Shown here one piece after another: positions 44,757 to 57,500 of a stretch of 64,000 nucleotides of DNA (position 1 is its first letter; each line of letters opens with the position of its first letter). This stretch comes from Mycteria americana (Eukaryota > Chordata > Aves > Ciconiiformes > Ciconiidae). The translations under genes were made by a program, and so were the position numbers. A model generated the notes under the pieces. The model was not told where the DNA came from and searched no databases. It saw only the letters and a list, made by a program, of their open reading frames with translations. Location of the stretch: contig NC_134366.1 of the NCBI RefSeq assembly GCF_035582795.1, positions 153,435,519 through 153,499,518 of the forward strand, read 5' to 3'.

Positions 44757-47700
44757 CTCTGGACAGCTGTTAGCAGGGCTAGTGTAAGAGCTGTTAGTCA
44801 AAGTCCTTCTGTCTAGCTGCAGTTTTGGTAAGGGAACCATCAGTGTTTTAGAGATGATATTTACAGTAAGGTGACAGCACTCACTGAAATGAAAACAAAA
44901 CAAAATACCAACACTTACTAGGCCAAAACTCAGCCAGTGGGTCCTACTATGCGAATAGTGCATCTGACACATGAAGAAAAGGCCAGTACTACACTTGCCA
45001 GTGTACATCAACCTAGTTTGAATGCCAATAGCAGCCAAAATTATTATCCCCTTGATGAGAATAAAAAGCAGATTTAAGGAAGACTGAGAGGTGAAGTAGG
45101 AATGTAAAATTATCAAAGTAACAATAGGCAGATATTTTATTGAACCCCCATTTTGTTTCTGGTTAATTAGCACTTTAGCTGCAGCATTCCTGAATAGTGG
45201 CAGACAGCTGCCTTGAAGATGAGGAAGAGTCATTTATATCAGGCACCATCTCCCAGGGACCAGCACACTGCGAGTGCTGCTGCATGGGAAGCAACTCGAC
45301 GAAGAAGCCTGGGGACTTTTCAAGTGCCTTCTTATGGTCTACCACACACTGGAAATGACACAAAGACAAAGATTTTCCTTCTTTAACAGTTTCTCAGCCC
45401 ATATTCTGATTCCATACCAACTTCCAAGCTGTGATTTTCTGTTTCAGCATCTGAACTCAAGACCTGCTTACTCTCAGATCTGCTAACTTGGACTTTCAGA
45501 AGCCTTAGCTACCACCTGCCATGTGCCTGAGGCATCAGTGCACATATTTACACAGCCGCAGGCATGAACAAGAGTCCTCTCCTTCACTGTGTTTCAGCTG
45601 TACAAACCAACTGCCTGGAAGCCAGCAGCTCTGGCTCTCTAGGAACATCCCTGGGGTAATATGGCACTTCACCAACAGATAACTTTATTCCTCACTGGCA
45701 AAGATACAAGCTGGAGAAAAGACATGTTTGTATATATCCTGATGCACTTTGGCCATTGAAACAAAGTTGGAGCTAAGAAGACTAGATCTCAGAGTGAGCC
45801 AAGAAGTGTTTGGTAACATGAAGGGAACCAGGCCACCAAATCAGCAAAAAAACACATCTCAAATCTGTCCCCTAAACACACGAGCCAGGTGCTAGACAAG
45901 GAAATGTTGAGTGTAGACACACAGGTGACATATTCCTGCCAGCACCTTAAAAAACACTAAACCAAAAAAAACCCATTGACAGAGCTCTCAACTCTGAAAG
46001 TTTCGGTAAAATGAAAAAGAAAATAACAAAAAGAGCGTGAGAATGCCCATTTCAGATTTCTGTGAACTATCTTCTAACCAGGTTTTCTTGTTTTCATTTC
46101 ATGTCGAGGTATCACTAAAGATCACGGTAGGGGCTAGTTTTCTTTAGTTACACACTTGGGTAACTAAGAACTTATTTTTATATAGTAATTGTTTTCTTCA
46201 CCTGCTTAGGCACAGTTTTTCCTTCCTTGTTTTCTTTAAGAATGATCCATAAACTGAGAACAGGACTGAGCTGCCTCCCCGTGACCTTTCCACATCTAAT
46301 ATGTGTCTGGTTTATACTTAAAATGTGAGCAGATGCCTTAGGCAACAGATTCAGAATAATATGGCATATAGTTTTCTCCCTCCCTCAGCAGCTTTGCTTT
46401 CCTAACCAGTGTTGATTAACAAACTTCATTGTGACAGCTGGGTGTCAATGCAGTTCAGCAAGCCACACTTACAGCCCAAGATGGATACTCAGGCTGTCTT
46501 CAGACATCTAATTTAGGTGAAACTCAGAGGGCCAAAATTAAGAGTCTATTTAATTGTAGTCAGTGGAACAGACAGGAGGCCCTCCAGGGTAATTCTAATT
46601 TAGGATCCTCTGGAAAGCCATTTTGAGCACCTTTCACTGTCAGCTGCATAGGAGGCCTACAGCTTCCAAGGTAGGCCATGCAAATAGCTCCCAAAATGAC
46701 AATGCCACCATCTGGATAAGACCTAAAAGAAGAATCATTGCTTATTCCCTTCAGTACTTTCTGCTCCTGGAAAATGTCTGGGAAAGTCTCTCTCCTGAGA
46801 CTTGAATGAGAATGAATTTGAATGTTGTGAAGGCAAAAATGTGGAGAAGGGAAAAATTTACCCACTGAAGCTTCTCCACCCTCTCATGCGGACCTCAGGA
46901 CTTCAGAAAACATCATGGCTGACCTTGGCCTTGGTGACAGACCATGGCATGAGGGTTACCTGTATTTCTGCTCTCAAACAGCTACTTGAGTTTCACTTGC
47001 AGACAAGCAAGATGCCACATCGTCCCAGTGTCCCTGCCTCGCTCCAGCCTCTGGACCTCGTTCAGTTAGGTCCCATCTGCACTGCTAAATAAAACTTGCC
47101 AGTTCCAGTTCACAGGTGCAGAGACCCAGCAGCACAGCTTGCTTTGCATCCGCACACCCAAACTCTCTTCCTTCCTCCCTTCCCTTCCCCTCCTGAAATA
47201 AGATTGCCTCTCCCCAGCTGCTGGGAACGAGGGCTGGCCTATGCTATCCCCAAAGCATTTCCTGGGAAAGCACTGCCTATCATGGGTTAAAACCATAGCA
47301 GGGGCCATGCCCGTGATGGCACAGTATGCATGGTACAAGCCAGGGCTTTAGGGTATGGCCTGTCCTTGCTTACAGATGTGGCCTGGCCACCTTTACATAG
47401 GGGGATGCAGAGCCAGATGGGAATTCAAGTGGATGAGAAAAGGATAGATCAGTCCTTTCCAAACTGGGAACACGGCACCTTTCTTGCCAAATTTGAAGCC
47501 TGTTCTTTTACTCCATGTGGTCTTAAATAAATGCTTAAGTAAGTGCAGCTCTGTTAAGGGAGAAAGGCTGAAGTCAACAAGAATTTCAGGAATAAAAAGC
47601 TTTTGTAAGACAGCCAGGTTCCCAGGCCCTGTGAGCAAAATTGGAGATTTTGGCCCCAGCCGTACAAGGGCCAATTCTCCCCTGCCCCAGGAGGGCCAAG

Positions 47701-50700
47701 CTACGTGGAGTTAAAAGAAACATCTGGGTGGTGTTGAAGAGCCTCAAAGTGCTGCTGCTGCTGCTGCAGGAGAGATGGGAGGTGTGGAGCTGGAGGGGCA
47801 CTAGAGAGGGCTACAGCACGTACCCTGCCCCCCATCAGCAGCAGGGGTAAGAGCCAGACAGCTTGCTGAGGACTTGCATCAGGAAAAGTAAGCAACAGGA
47901 TCCATTTTCCACTTTCCCAGAAGTCTGCTGTTCCGGCCAAATATTCACCTTGCTCAAACTGGTCCTACTTGTACAAGTTCGCAAAAAGAGAACAGACTCA
48001 TAGGCAATTAATCACAATTAACAAGGATAACATGAATGAACCAAGCAAAGTAATTAAAGCCTGAGGAGAGGGGGAAAAAAACCTACAAAGCAATTTAATT
48101 CATTCCTCTCCATCCCTTGGCCACACCCAGGTCTTGTCTAGCTCAGCACCTGTGATATTGTCCCATAATCTTTTCAGTAGGTAAAAGAAATAAACCAGCA
48201 TGCAGGTGGTTTTTCCAATAAAGAGCCATCATTGACCTCGATATCACAACTGCTCCTAACTGATTTTCGGAAGGGATGCTGTTACTTGTGTTTCAGGGCT
48301 GAAGCTGATCTCCAAGCACCAGAGACAAGGATAAGCTCTTTTGATGGGACAGATTATCCTGCTCCTATCTACCAAGGAATGTCATGTGCTTTCTTTTGAA
48401 GCATTTAGCAGGGGTACTTGTCAAACAGAGGTGAAACAAGAGGCTGGGATCCAGGATGGTGACTCCCATGATCTTCAAGGCTAGCCTTAATGTTGCTGCT
48501 GATCTGCAGTCTTTAAGGATACCAAATAACAGTGAAATGAGATGGCATAAAGATCATGTTTATGAGTCTCCAATTGACACCCTCTTTCTTTCTCAAGTTC
48601 CCTTACATCCAAATGTGGTTTTGAATTTTATTTTACTACCCTATTATTTACTGAGCACATGTATCCAGGTCGTAACTATTAATACAGCTTGAGTTGTTCA
48701 AGACAAATTCTTCTCTGAAAAAAAAAAAAAAAAGTGTTGTCTTGGGTAGAGGCCAAGAAGAAAATGGCAAATTGGAAGGAAACAGCTCAATTCATGCGGA
48801 AAAGGAAAGTTAAGGGATAAGTGCCGGCCTTGCAAGGCTCGACAATGGGCCATTGTCAAATGACACCAAATCCCATACATCATCTCCCCTGGAAGTGAAC
48901 AAAATTGAATTTGTTTTAAGAACTATTACCCAAAGCTCGGCAGGGGGAGAAGAAGCTGGAAGAAGCTGCGATGAATTCGTCTCCCACTGAGCCTTTGCTG
49001 GAACTTTCTTTTGTTGGGAGAGGAGCTCAAGTCAGCCTCAGAGGAACCGCTTACTGGGAATATGAAACCACACAGATCCCTTGAGATCTTCAGGGATGAT
49101 GGGCACGGCTGAGTTAGATGGTGATCAGCATGTACCAGGGCTGGGTTTTTTAGAAGTGTTTAGATGTCTCACTAAAAATGAAAATGCAGGTACCAATAAT
49201 GACTAGTGAAATGGTGGTGAGGAGCAGCTGGAAGGACTCCTAGGCTTTTGAGTGATATGGAGGCACCATGAGCTGTGGGACAAGACCTGCCCTCTAATTA
49301 TTGCTCCAGCCAGCACTGAATTATGTTATACCCAGCAAACCCTTTCAGTGCAGTGTCTGAGAAGTGCCCTCTGCCAAATGCTCCACTCCTCTGGCAGACT
49401 GGGACTCCCCAGGACAGGTAAATAAAACTACCCATTGGTATCAGCATAAAAGAGGCACATTATCTCCCTCTGATGGGTGTTCCTGTGAGAAAGGACTGTT
49501 CCATCTTTTGCATCTAGTGACACCGGACAGATTTTGAGGCCATTGATCCCCATTAGAGGTTGGGCTCTCCTCCTGCCCTGGCACCAGGCTCTATTCCCTG
49601 CTGCATGGGTTGCATAAATGCCTAATCTGGGGTTATGCATGCCCCATGTGTTACAACATCTACTTTACCACCACCTCCCCTAGCTCCCTGCAGTGTGTTT
49701 CACAGTGCCTTCACCTAGGATTTTCCCTCTCCCTTGGTACTAAAGCTTGAGGGTGCTCTGCCATCTGGCAGGTCTCTAGGGATAGGACTCATCTCACCTA
49801 ATTTCAGTGGTCAGCCAGGTGGACTTGTGTATCTGAGTGGTTCGTTTTGGTCTCCTTGTATAGACAGTGGAAATGGTACTTTTAGAACCCAATTTATCTG
49901 ACATTTTAGATGTCTCCTTTAAGATGGAAATGGATCATAGCTTAGCTGTACCTATTCTCATCACTGACTAGAAAGGGAATAGTTCAGATGTACATTTAGT
50001 AAACTGAATCCTATTAATTGAGTCTTGCTATTGACTCAGATGGGCTTTTGACCGAAGCCTCCTACATGACTCCAGCACAGAAGAGGCACTGCTGTGGCAT
50101 CCAGTCGGAGGCTGCTGGAGACAAGATTGAGTGCTGTGGGACGGCAGCTGAAATAACCTCAGTGGTTGCAGGGCAAGAGGTGCCTTGAGCTAACCCAGCA
50201 GAGATGGCAAAGACATCTCTGGATATGTCTGAAATTGTAAGGGTTCAGGAGTTGTTTCTGGGGTGCAGAGTGAGAGCCCTCTCTCAAAGACAGACTGCTG
50301 CAGCCTTTCTTCTCTCAGATAGCTAATTCTGCCCCAGGCTGTTTTTTAAATGCTTGTCGAGGCAGCTGTATTGCTCAGTCTTTTACCTACCGCATGAGCA
50401 TCAGATGCTGGAGAGTGAGCTTGAGTTTCCCCTTACTCCTGAAAGACTTCACACCCAAATCTGTTGCCGAGCAGGAAAGGGCCCCCAAGAGCCAGCTCTG
50501 AGGCATGTGATGGAAAAGGGACTTTCCCAGCCTCTGTGAAACTGCATGGCTGTGGAGCCAAGGCAGAGATGGACAGACGTGTGGGAGTGCTGGTTGAGCT
50601 GAGGTGTTAGACATGCCTGGGTTCTGGTCCTGGATCTGAAGAACCTCTCTGTATTTTTTATTTCAACAGCTGCTGAATAAAATACACATCAACATCCCTG

Positions 50701-53700
50701 GGTAGAGACTGCCCACCTCTCACAGACCACCCCACTCACAACATGGAAACAGGCTTCAACTCCTTTATTTTCCTCTGATGCAGACCAAACCCCGTGTCTC
50801 CACCACGCTTTCTACAAGTGACATGGCCTTCACACATAAGCATCCTATATCTGTTGTCTGAAATAACACGTCTTCTTTTAATCTCCCTAAATCTTCCAAT
50901 TTCTTCTTTCTTTTACTATCAACTATTGTTTTAATTCTAAAATCATACAATTTTATCCCTCTGATGCATGTTCACTCCAGCTGGAGAGAAGTTATCAGTT
51001 AGTGATGCAGCTAACCCACAGACATGGTGGTGCTCACTGGGAGTCTTTCAAGTCTGCATGTTGTACTAAAAGATATCCTCCAGCATGAGAGGAGACCGGT
51101 GGCTTCATAAAGGAATTTCAGAGAGGGGTTCTATGGCCTAAATATGGCCAATCCTTTCTCACATTCAGCTCTTTAACTTTGTACTCAGAGGAAGAGGGAA
51201 TGATCATGGCATCCAAACCAGATTTGTGCAGGTATGTTGGTAAACAACGAAGATAATTGTTGCCTTGGAGAGTGGATTTGTGCAGGTTTATATTTATTAT
51301 TATATATATTATATCTAAAGCTGCTGAAATTAAGCCATATGCCATTATTTCTACCTGTGCTCCTCTGCCTGGCCATCTCCTGGCTCTGCTACTAACCTTC
51401 AGTTGAACTGACTATTATTTAACTTGTACCTTATTTTGAACCCTAGCTTGTAGAAAAGATAGTGCCTAAAGAAAGGAAGTTAGCCTCTGTGGTTTCAACA
51501 CATGCTGAGAACACAGAAAAATAGAAATTGTACTATCATTTTAAAAATAATTTATTGTTTAAACCTGAGGAGCCCACCCTGGAGATGTCTGGCTCAGATC
51601 CTTATTGCATCAAAGTCAACAACAAAATTCCTGTTGACTGATGCAGTTAAAATTGTACCCGATGGACTTCTGTCCATCGACTTTTAAGGATTTGTCACTT
51701 GGGAATGGAAAAAAGTATCCAAAGTTGTTTTTTTAATATGGTGACTATTAAGATGAGCAACACAAAAGGACACTTTCTTGAATGTTTTCCCTCTAGTAAA
51801 ACTCTCGTTCTGTTAAAACTTATCTTTAAGGTTTAGCAGAGAAAGGAGAGCAGGACTTGGTGCCAGTTAGGGTGAGTAGAGGAGGGGCCAGATTCAGTAG
51901 TGGTGTAACATCAGTTTGCTGGCTCTGCTCCAGAGTACGAAGAGCAGCCCTTACATATGCTTTTGGTTTAGGGCAGTGCACTGTAGAGCACTTCCATAAA
52001 AGTTTTATTACCTGCTATTAAACCAGCGTTGACAACAGCTGTTGAGTGTAATGTATTATCTATACTAAAACGCTGGATTTCTCCAGAATTTAACAAAGGT
52101 AAACAAAGCATTACGCTGAGAGGGGCAGACAATTCCAGGCTGGCTGAGGATGAGGCCACCGAAAGAAGCAGTCAGCTGAGGGTGACTGATGGGGAGGAAG
52201 ATCTGCAGCCTCTGCTCTGAGTCACTGGGGGCCCTGCAGAGCCCCAGGAAACCGGTGGTAGATAACAGGCTTGCCTTGCACGCTGAAGAGTGGCAGAAAA
52301 CCAAAACGTAAAAGGTTTTATCTCCACTAAAGCCTCCCATTTCCTACGTTAAAAGGTTTGCTCCCTACAATAAATTTCAATTTTAATGGTGCTCTGAATC
52401 TTTTTGCTTTCCCTGGCCCAGGAAAGGGAAAGTGGAGAGTTATCAGTACAGTTTGTTCCCTGCTAATTGGTTCTGAGGGCTCTGCCTCACCTGTGGAGAA
52501 AGGGTTTAGGTTCTCCTTCTCATCCTTGCAGAAAATAGTGGTTTTGTACTGGAGGTTTTTAATTTATTCCACTGCAGATCACAGCATACTCAAAGAAAAA
52601 AAAAAAAAAGAGCTCTACATTAAATGCTTGTGCTAAGTGTTATTGGCACACGACAGCAGATCCGCAGGCTGGCAGCAGCATCTCCTGCCAGCACGCGCGC
52701 GGCCCTTGCCTGCTTGGCTGCGGGTCCATGGCAGCCTCAGCAGTCACACTCCCAGGCACATGATGTGCAGGACGGAGATGAACTTCAGGTTGGATTATTT
52801 CACTCTTCAAGTGCAAGGCTCCGTGGAAAGCACGGCTGCAACCAAACACTCAGCCATCACAGCGCTTCTCTGAAAAGCCTTTTGAACTGCGTTACATCCA
52901 CTGCTTTTTTCCAGCTAGAACGGAGCATTATTTAGTGATGGGCTTTTATGCCTCTCTCTGCATTTTTTCTATTCTACCTTTCCCTGATGTTCAGAATTAT
53001 ATTTATGCATCTACTGTATTTGACAGACAGAAGTCAGACATATACATACAGAGGCACAGTGAAGACGGCAGTGTATGGGTAGGCTATGGAGTGAAATTAA
53101 TCATTCAATGGGTCCTGACACCCTCTCTTCCATCCTCGGCTCTGATGGCACTTTTCCCTTCAGTAGATATAAGGTGCATCACTGTCCCACTTAGCCTTGT
53201 TATGTGACCACTAGACTACATGGTTTTATATTTTGACCTTTTTCGTGGAAGAGAATCCCGTATTAACATTTTTAAAAGAATGAATACTTATAAATGAGGC
53301 TCATGAAATCGTGAGAGTAACAGAAAGAGAGGGAAGACAAACAAGAGAAACTTTTGCAGTCTGCTCAGGCTGCATTACTTTCTGCTCAGTGATCTGTCTC
53401 ACACACAGAGAAAGCTAAATCCTAAGATCCAGAAACCACTGATGTTAAGACGGTGCAGTTGTTTCACAAGCACTGACATCTGCTAATTGCAACAACCAAT
53501 TTCACTTCTCAGCAGCGTCTCCCTGGCCTATGAGGCAAGAGCAATGGTGTACAACACGTATGCAGTACTGGACTGGATTTCAGCTCTGGTTTTAACTTCC
53601 AAGGGTTTGGGGATCAAAAACCTCAGAAATGCAGTCATAGTATGGACATTCAATGTTTAACATGTTTCAGACTGATAAATATCCGGGCTATAACATCAGT

Positions 53701-54557
53701 GGCTGCTTGGCTGAAATTGCCTCAAAGCTTTGCTCAAAAGGCAAATGGCAAATCACTACTTTCATCACTGAAAATTGCATGAGTATTTCTACTGACTATG
53801 CAAGCAGTTTTGGTCCCTTTGTCATCTTGTTTAGATAACTAAAACTGATTTCACAAACTCTTCTCTCAGCAAACACTGAACTGAAGTTGCTGGAGACAAA
53901 CTTAGGACTGGCTTGATAGCCCTGGGCAGTAAAGTCTTCCTTTTAACCACTAAAGCAGTAGTAATGCAAGCATCCCCACACTGCCTCCGGATGCTGATAG
54001 ACTTTACACCACTTATGCTATTTCCAGAAAACATATCAGGAGCAGTCTTGCACTAAAAGCTTGGCTCTGGACCTCCCGAATACAACAGAAATCAATAGGA
54101 CTGTTTGTGGCTATTGGGACTTTTTTAGGAACTGGATACATTTGTGAATTTTTAAGGCTGAGACATGAAACATAAGATTTTCAGATGCTATACAGTAGCC
54201 ATATAAAATATTGCCCACGTATTTCCTTAGTGCCAAGAATATCTTTTATAATGTTAATAAAATTAATAGCAAGTCAGAAAGTATAAACATTTACTGAAGG
54301 AATCGAAGCTCTGTGTTAAGAGGGAGGGATAACTGGTTCAGTTTTCTGTAAATGGAGAAGTAATTCTGTGTGGATAGACCATGAGTGGTTTCAGAGGTTT
54401 CTAACGGGATTGATGTGGTGCCTGTAACTGGAAGGACTGTACTCAGTGACCCTTTCTGGGATGCCTGCCTTTCACAGACTCCTTGTGAAATCACAGAATA
54501 GTCACTGAAGTCATATCTAAGTACACTAAACACATTCCTCAGTTCCCAAATTAGAGA

Positions 54558-54599
<42 letters not shown>

Positions 54600-57500
54600 G
54601 TCACACCTCAGAGCACAGAGCATTTCTGTGTACCTCATTTTCGTGCTTAGAGAGTGCTTCCCAAAAACAGAATCCAATTAAAAATTGTTATACACAATTT
54701 TATTCTTTTCTACCCCTTTTCCCGCTCACCCTTCCGCTGCTTCAATGGGTCCTAAGGCTGGTGGTTGCATTCTGGTGTTGGTGGGGGAGTATCCACCAAC
54801 TGGAGTGCCTCTCTGGACGAATATGTTCATGTTGATGGTTTCCTCTTCCTCTCTCCAAGATCCACCTGGGGTCATCCTTTGCTAACACACTCTTGCACCT
54901 TTGTTCTTTCTTCACCGGTCTGCAGCTCCATGTTGTATCCAAATTGACTGCAAATGGTGCCCTTTACATATGTTAGGTACTACTTCTTGTTCTCTTTGTT
55001 ACCCCCGTTTTCTCCAGTGACAGCCAGGTCTCCGGTGACAGCCTGCACCCCATCTCTTACCACCCCTTGCCCGTGCTCCTCTACGCTGCATCCTGTGTCC
55101 CTGCTTCTCAAGACCTCTGCTGCCGCACCAGGTCTGTATTTCTCTGCACTGCATCCTAGTGTTGGGGTGGTAGATATCTCATTCAGGGCAGAATAACTGC
55201 TTGTTACTGCCTGGTATCCACCTAAAGCTAGGGCTGTGTCACACGAAGTAAGATATTAGCCATGGGCATCTGAACAATTAGAGAACTTGCTGTCACAGCT
55301 AAGCCAAGTAAACCAGAGCTGCAGGCAGGTCAGGCAGAGTTCAGACAGGGCAAGCCTGACCAGCCTCAGTCCTGAGGCCTTGCAGACTCGTATCAAAGCT
55401 TACAGCCTGTTACTAGTGCTAGCAATACTGTAGTACAGGGCTGCACGGCTACACAGTCCCTTCATGTCCCAGTGCTGTGGTCTGGGGATGTGCTGCCTGT
55501 GTCAGTGAAAGCAGAGCAAAAGCAAAAGCAACAGCAGAAGCAGATGTGACTTTTTTTTCCTGTTAAGACAATGTGTGACCAACATTATGTTCAGAAACTG
55601 CCTCTGCTGTAAATATTGAAGACCAAAATGATGCTGGGAAAAAGAATCATGTGAAGGCTCTGGAATGACTCCACAAAACCTGGAGGCAAATGCCTCCATA
55701 ACCTAAAGGGAGCAGATGATAACTTGGAAAAAACACCTCAAGCACCACAGCCTACAAAGTCCTGAGGCACCAGGTCTTCAGTTTACAGGAGTCTGCTCTG
55801 CAACCTCTCCTCCCATGTTTATAAATCATGATTTCCAGCTTTGCTAAGTCAGCCGTGAAAACAAAAGATGCTATAAAACAAACTGGAGGAAGATTAGGAA
55901 AATGGTTCCTCCAAAACATAGCTCTGAGGAGCCTAAAGCCACAGTTTATCTCCCACACCCACATTTTACGTAAAATGTGTCTGGCTTAAGGAATTGCTTT
56001 TACCAGCCTCCCCCAGGGCTGTGAGAGCACCCTGTGCTTGGCAGCGTGGTGGTGGTAGACAGGCGCTGGCACGCAGGAGGCTTCCGCGGCAGCAGGAGGT
56101 GACTGGCGGGGCTGGAAGCTCTCCTTCATGCTGGTGGGAAGGTTTCTGAGTAACACAGAGTTTCGTGCTGTAGGCTGGGGGCAGCCTCTTGTAGTCCTGG
56201 GTATTATACATTTACATAACAAAAATAAAGGAATGTAATAGCTGAATACATGATATCCTGGTTTTAATAGGAAGGAAAACCACAGCTATGTTGTGCAGCC
56301 AAACATGTTCTGCAGCCAGACCAAAAATGTGAAGATTGCCTCTCTGAGCCAGCTATTGTGTTTTAAAGCAAGGGGATAAAGATTTACAATCCCCACCCTG
56401 ATCTGTGAAAGCTTGTCTTCCTACAGTGTCAGGGTCAGATGAAATGCAACACTTCCATAACTGGTGTTTCTCTATAGACCATGAGAAACATTTGAAACCA
56501 AGTACTTGTCGCTGTAATGTTTGCCATACCCTACCTTTGACTCATCCGAGACAGATCTGTATCTCCCACCACAGTAGTCATAGCTATCAGCAGAGACATT
56601 TTTTAAGTTCCTCTCATTGTGTTATTTGTCAGACACAACCATTACAGGATCATTAGCAGATAAATGCTACTCAAAATCATGTTCTGATGCTACTAGAAGG
56701 GCTTGCTTCAACTTTTACCTATAACCTTGTATTTTCATGTTTGTTTACCTGAGGAACTGTGCTATACAGACCTTACTCAGTTCCATTTAAACTTAAAGCT
56801 AATTTTTTCTTATAAGTTAAAGGGAGGAAAATGAGCCCTGAAGAGGCCCTATAAAAACCTGAGCAGAGACCTGAGAAAAGGACTGGCAGAGAGAGCTCAT
56901 ATGAGCAATCTGCAAATTCCTTTCTGTAATTATTTTGGTATCAGGAAAAGATGAGTCAGCTTCTTGTTCACACAGTCAGCATGTGACCCTTTGGAATGAT
57001 AACAGGTCATTTTTACCCACTCTATATTGGGTATGATATTGGATTTGAACAATCCCTTGTTCCTCAAAGTGAAGCATATAAATCTGTGTGGGATTTCAGG
57101 TCAAGTTAGGCTGAGCTGTGTCATACTGCCAATGAACGTAAGCTGCAGTATGCCCAGGACTAGCTCTCATTAGTTCTCTGATCCAGTAACCACCCAGTTG
57201 TGTGGATCCAGGGCTGGCAGAAGGTGGAGTTGGGAACACATGGGCACAGGGTAAGGGTGGGGAGGAACCACCTCCCCCGGCCCCAGCTTGGACCCAGGCT
57301 GCAGAGCTGCACCCTCAGGGCAGGTCTGCCCTGGGATTTCAGTTCTGTGCCAGGGACCTGCGCTGGCTCCAAGCACCATGCTTTGGAGCTGCCCAGCTGG
57401 GGCAGCTCGCACGTATCTCCTTAGCAATAGAGCAGAGCCTTGGTGCACGTGTAGCCTTAGTCTCTGTTAACTGCCTCTACAAACATCGAATCCCCCATCA

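Noticed and set aside
57190-57430. GC-rich patch as a promoter
   Set aside because: It has few CpG and no exon or initiator context; it looks like ordinary GC-rich intergenic sequence.
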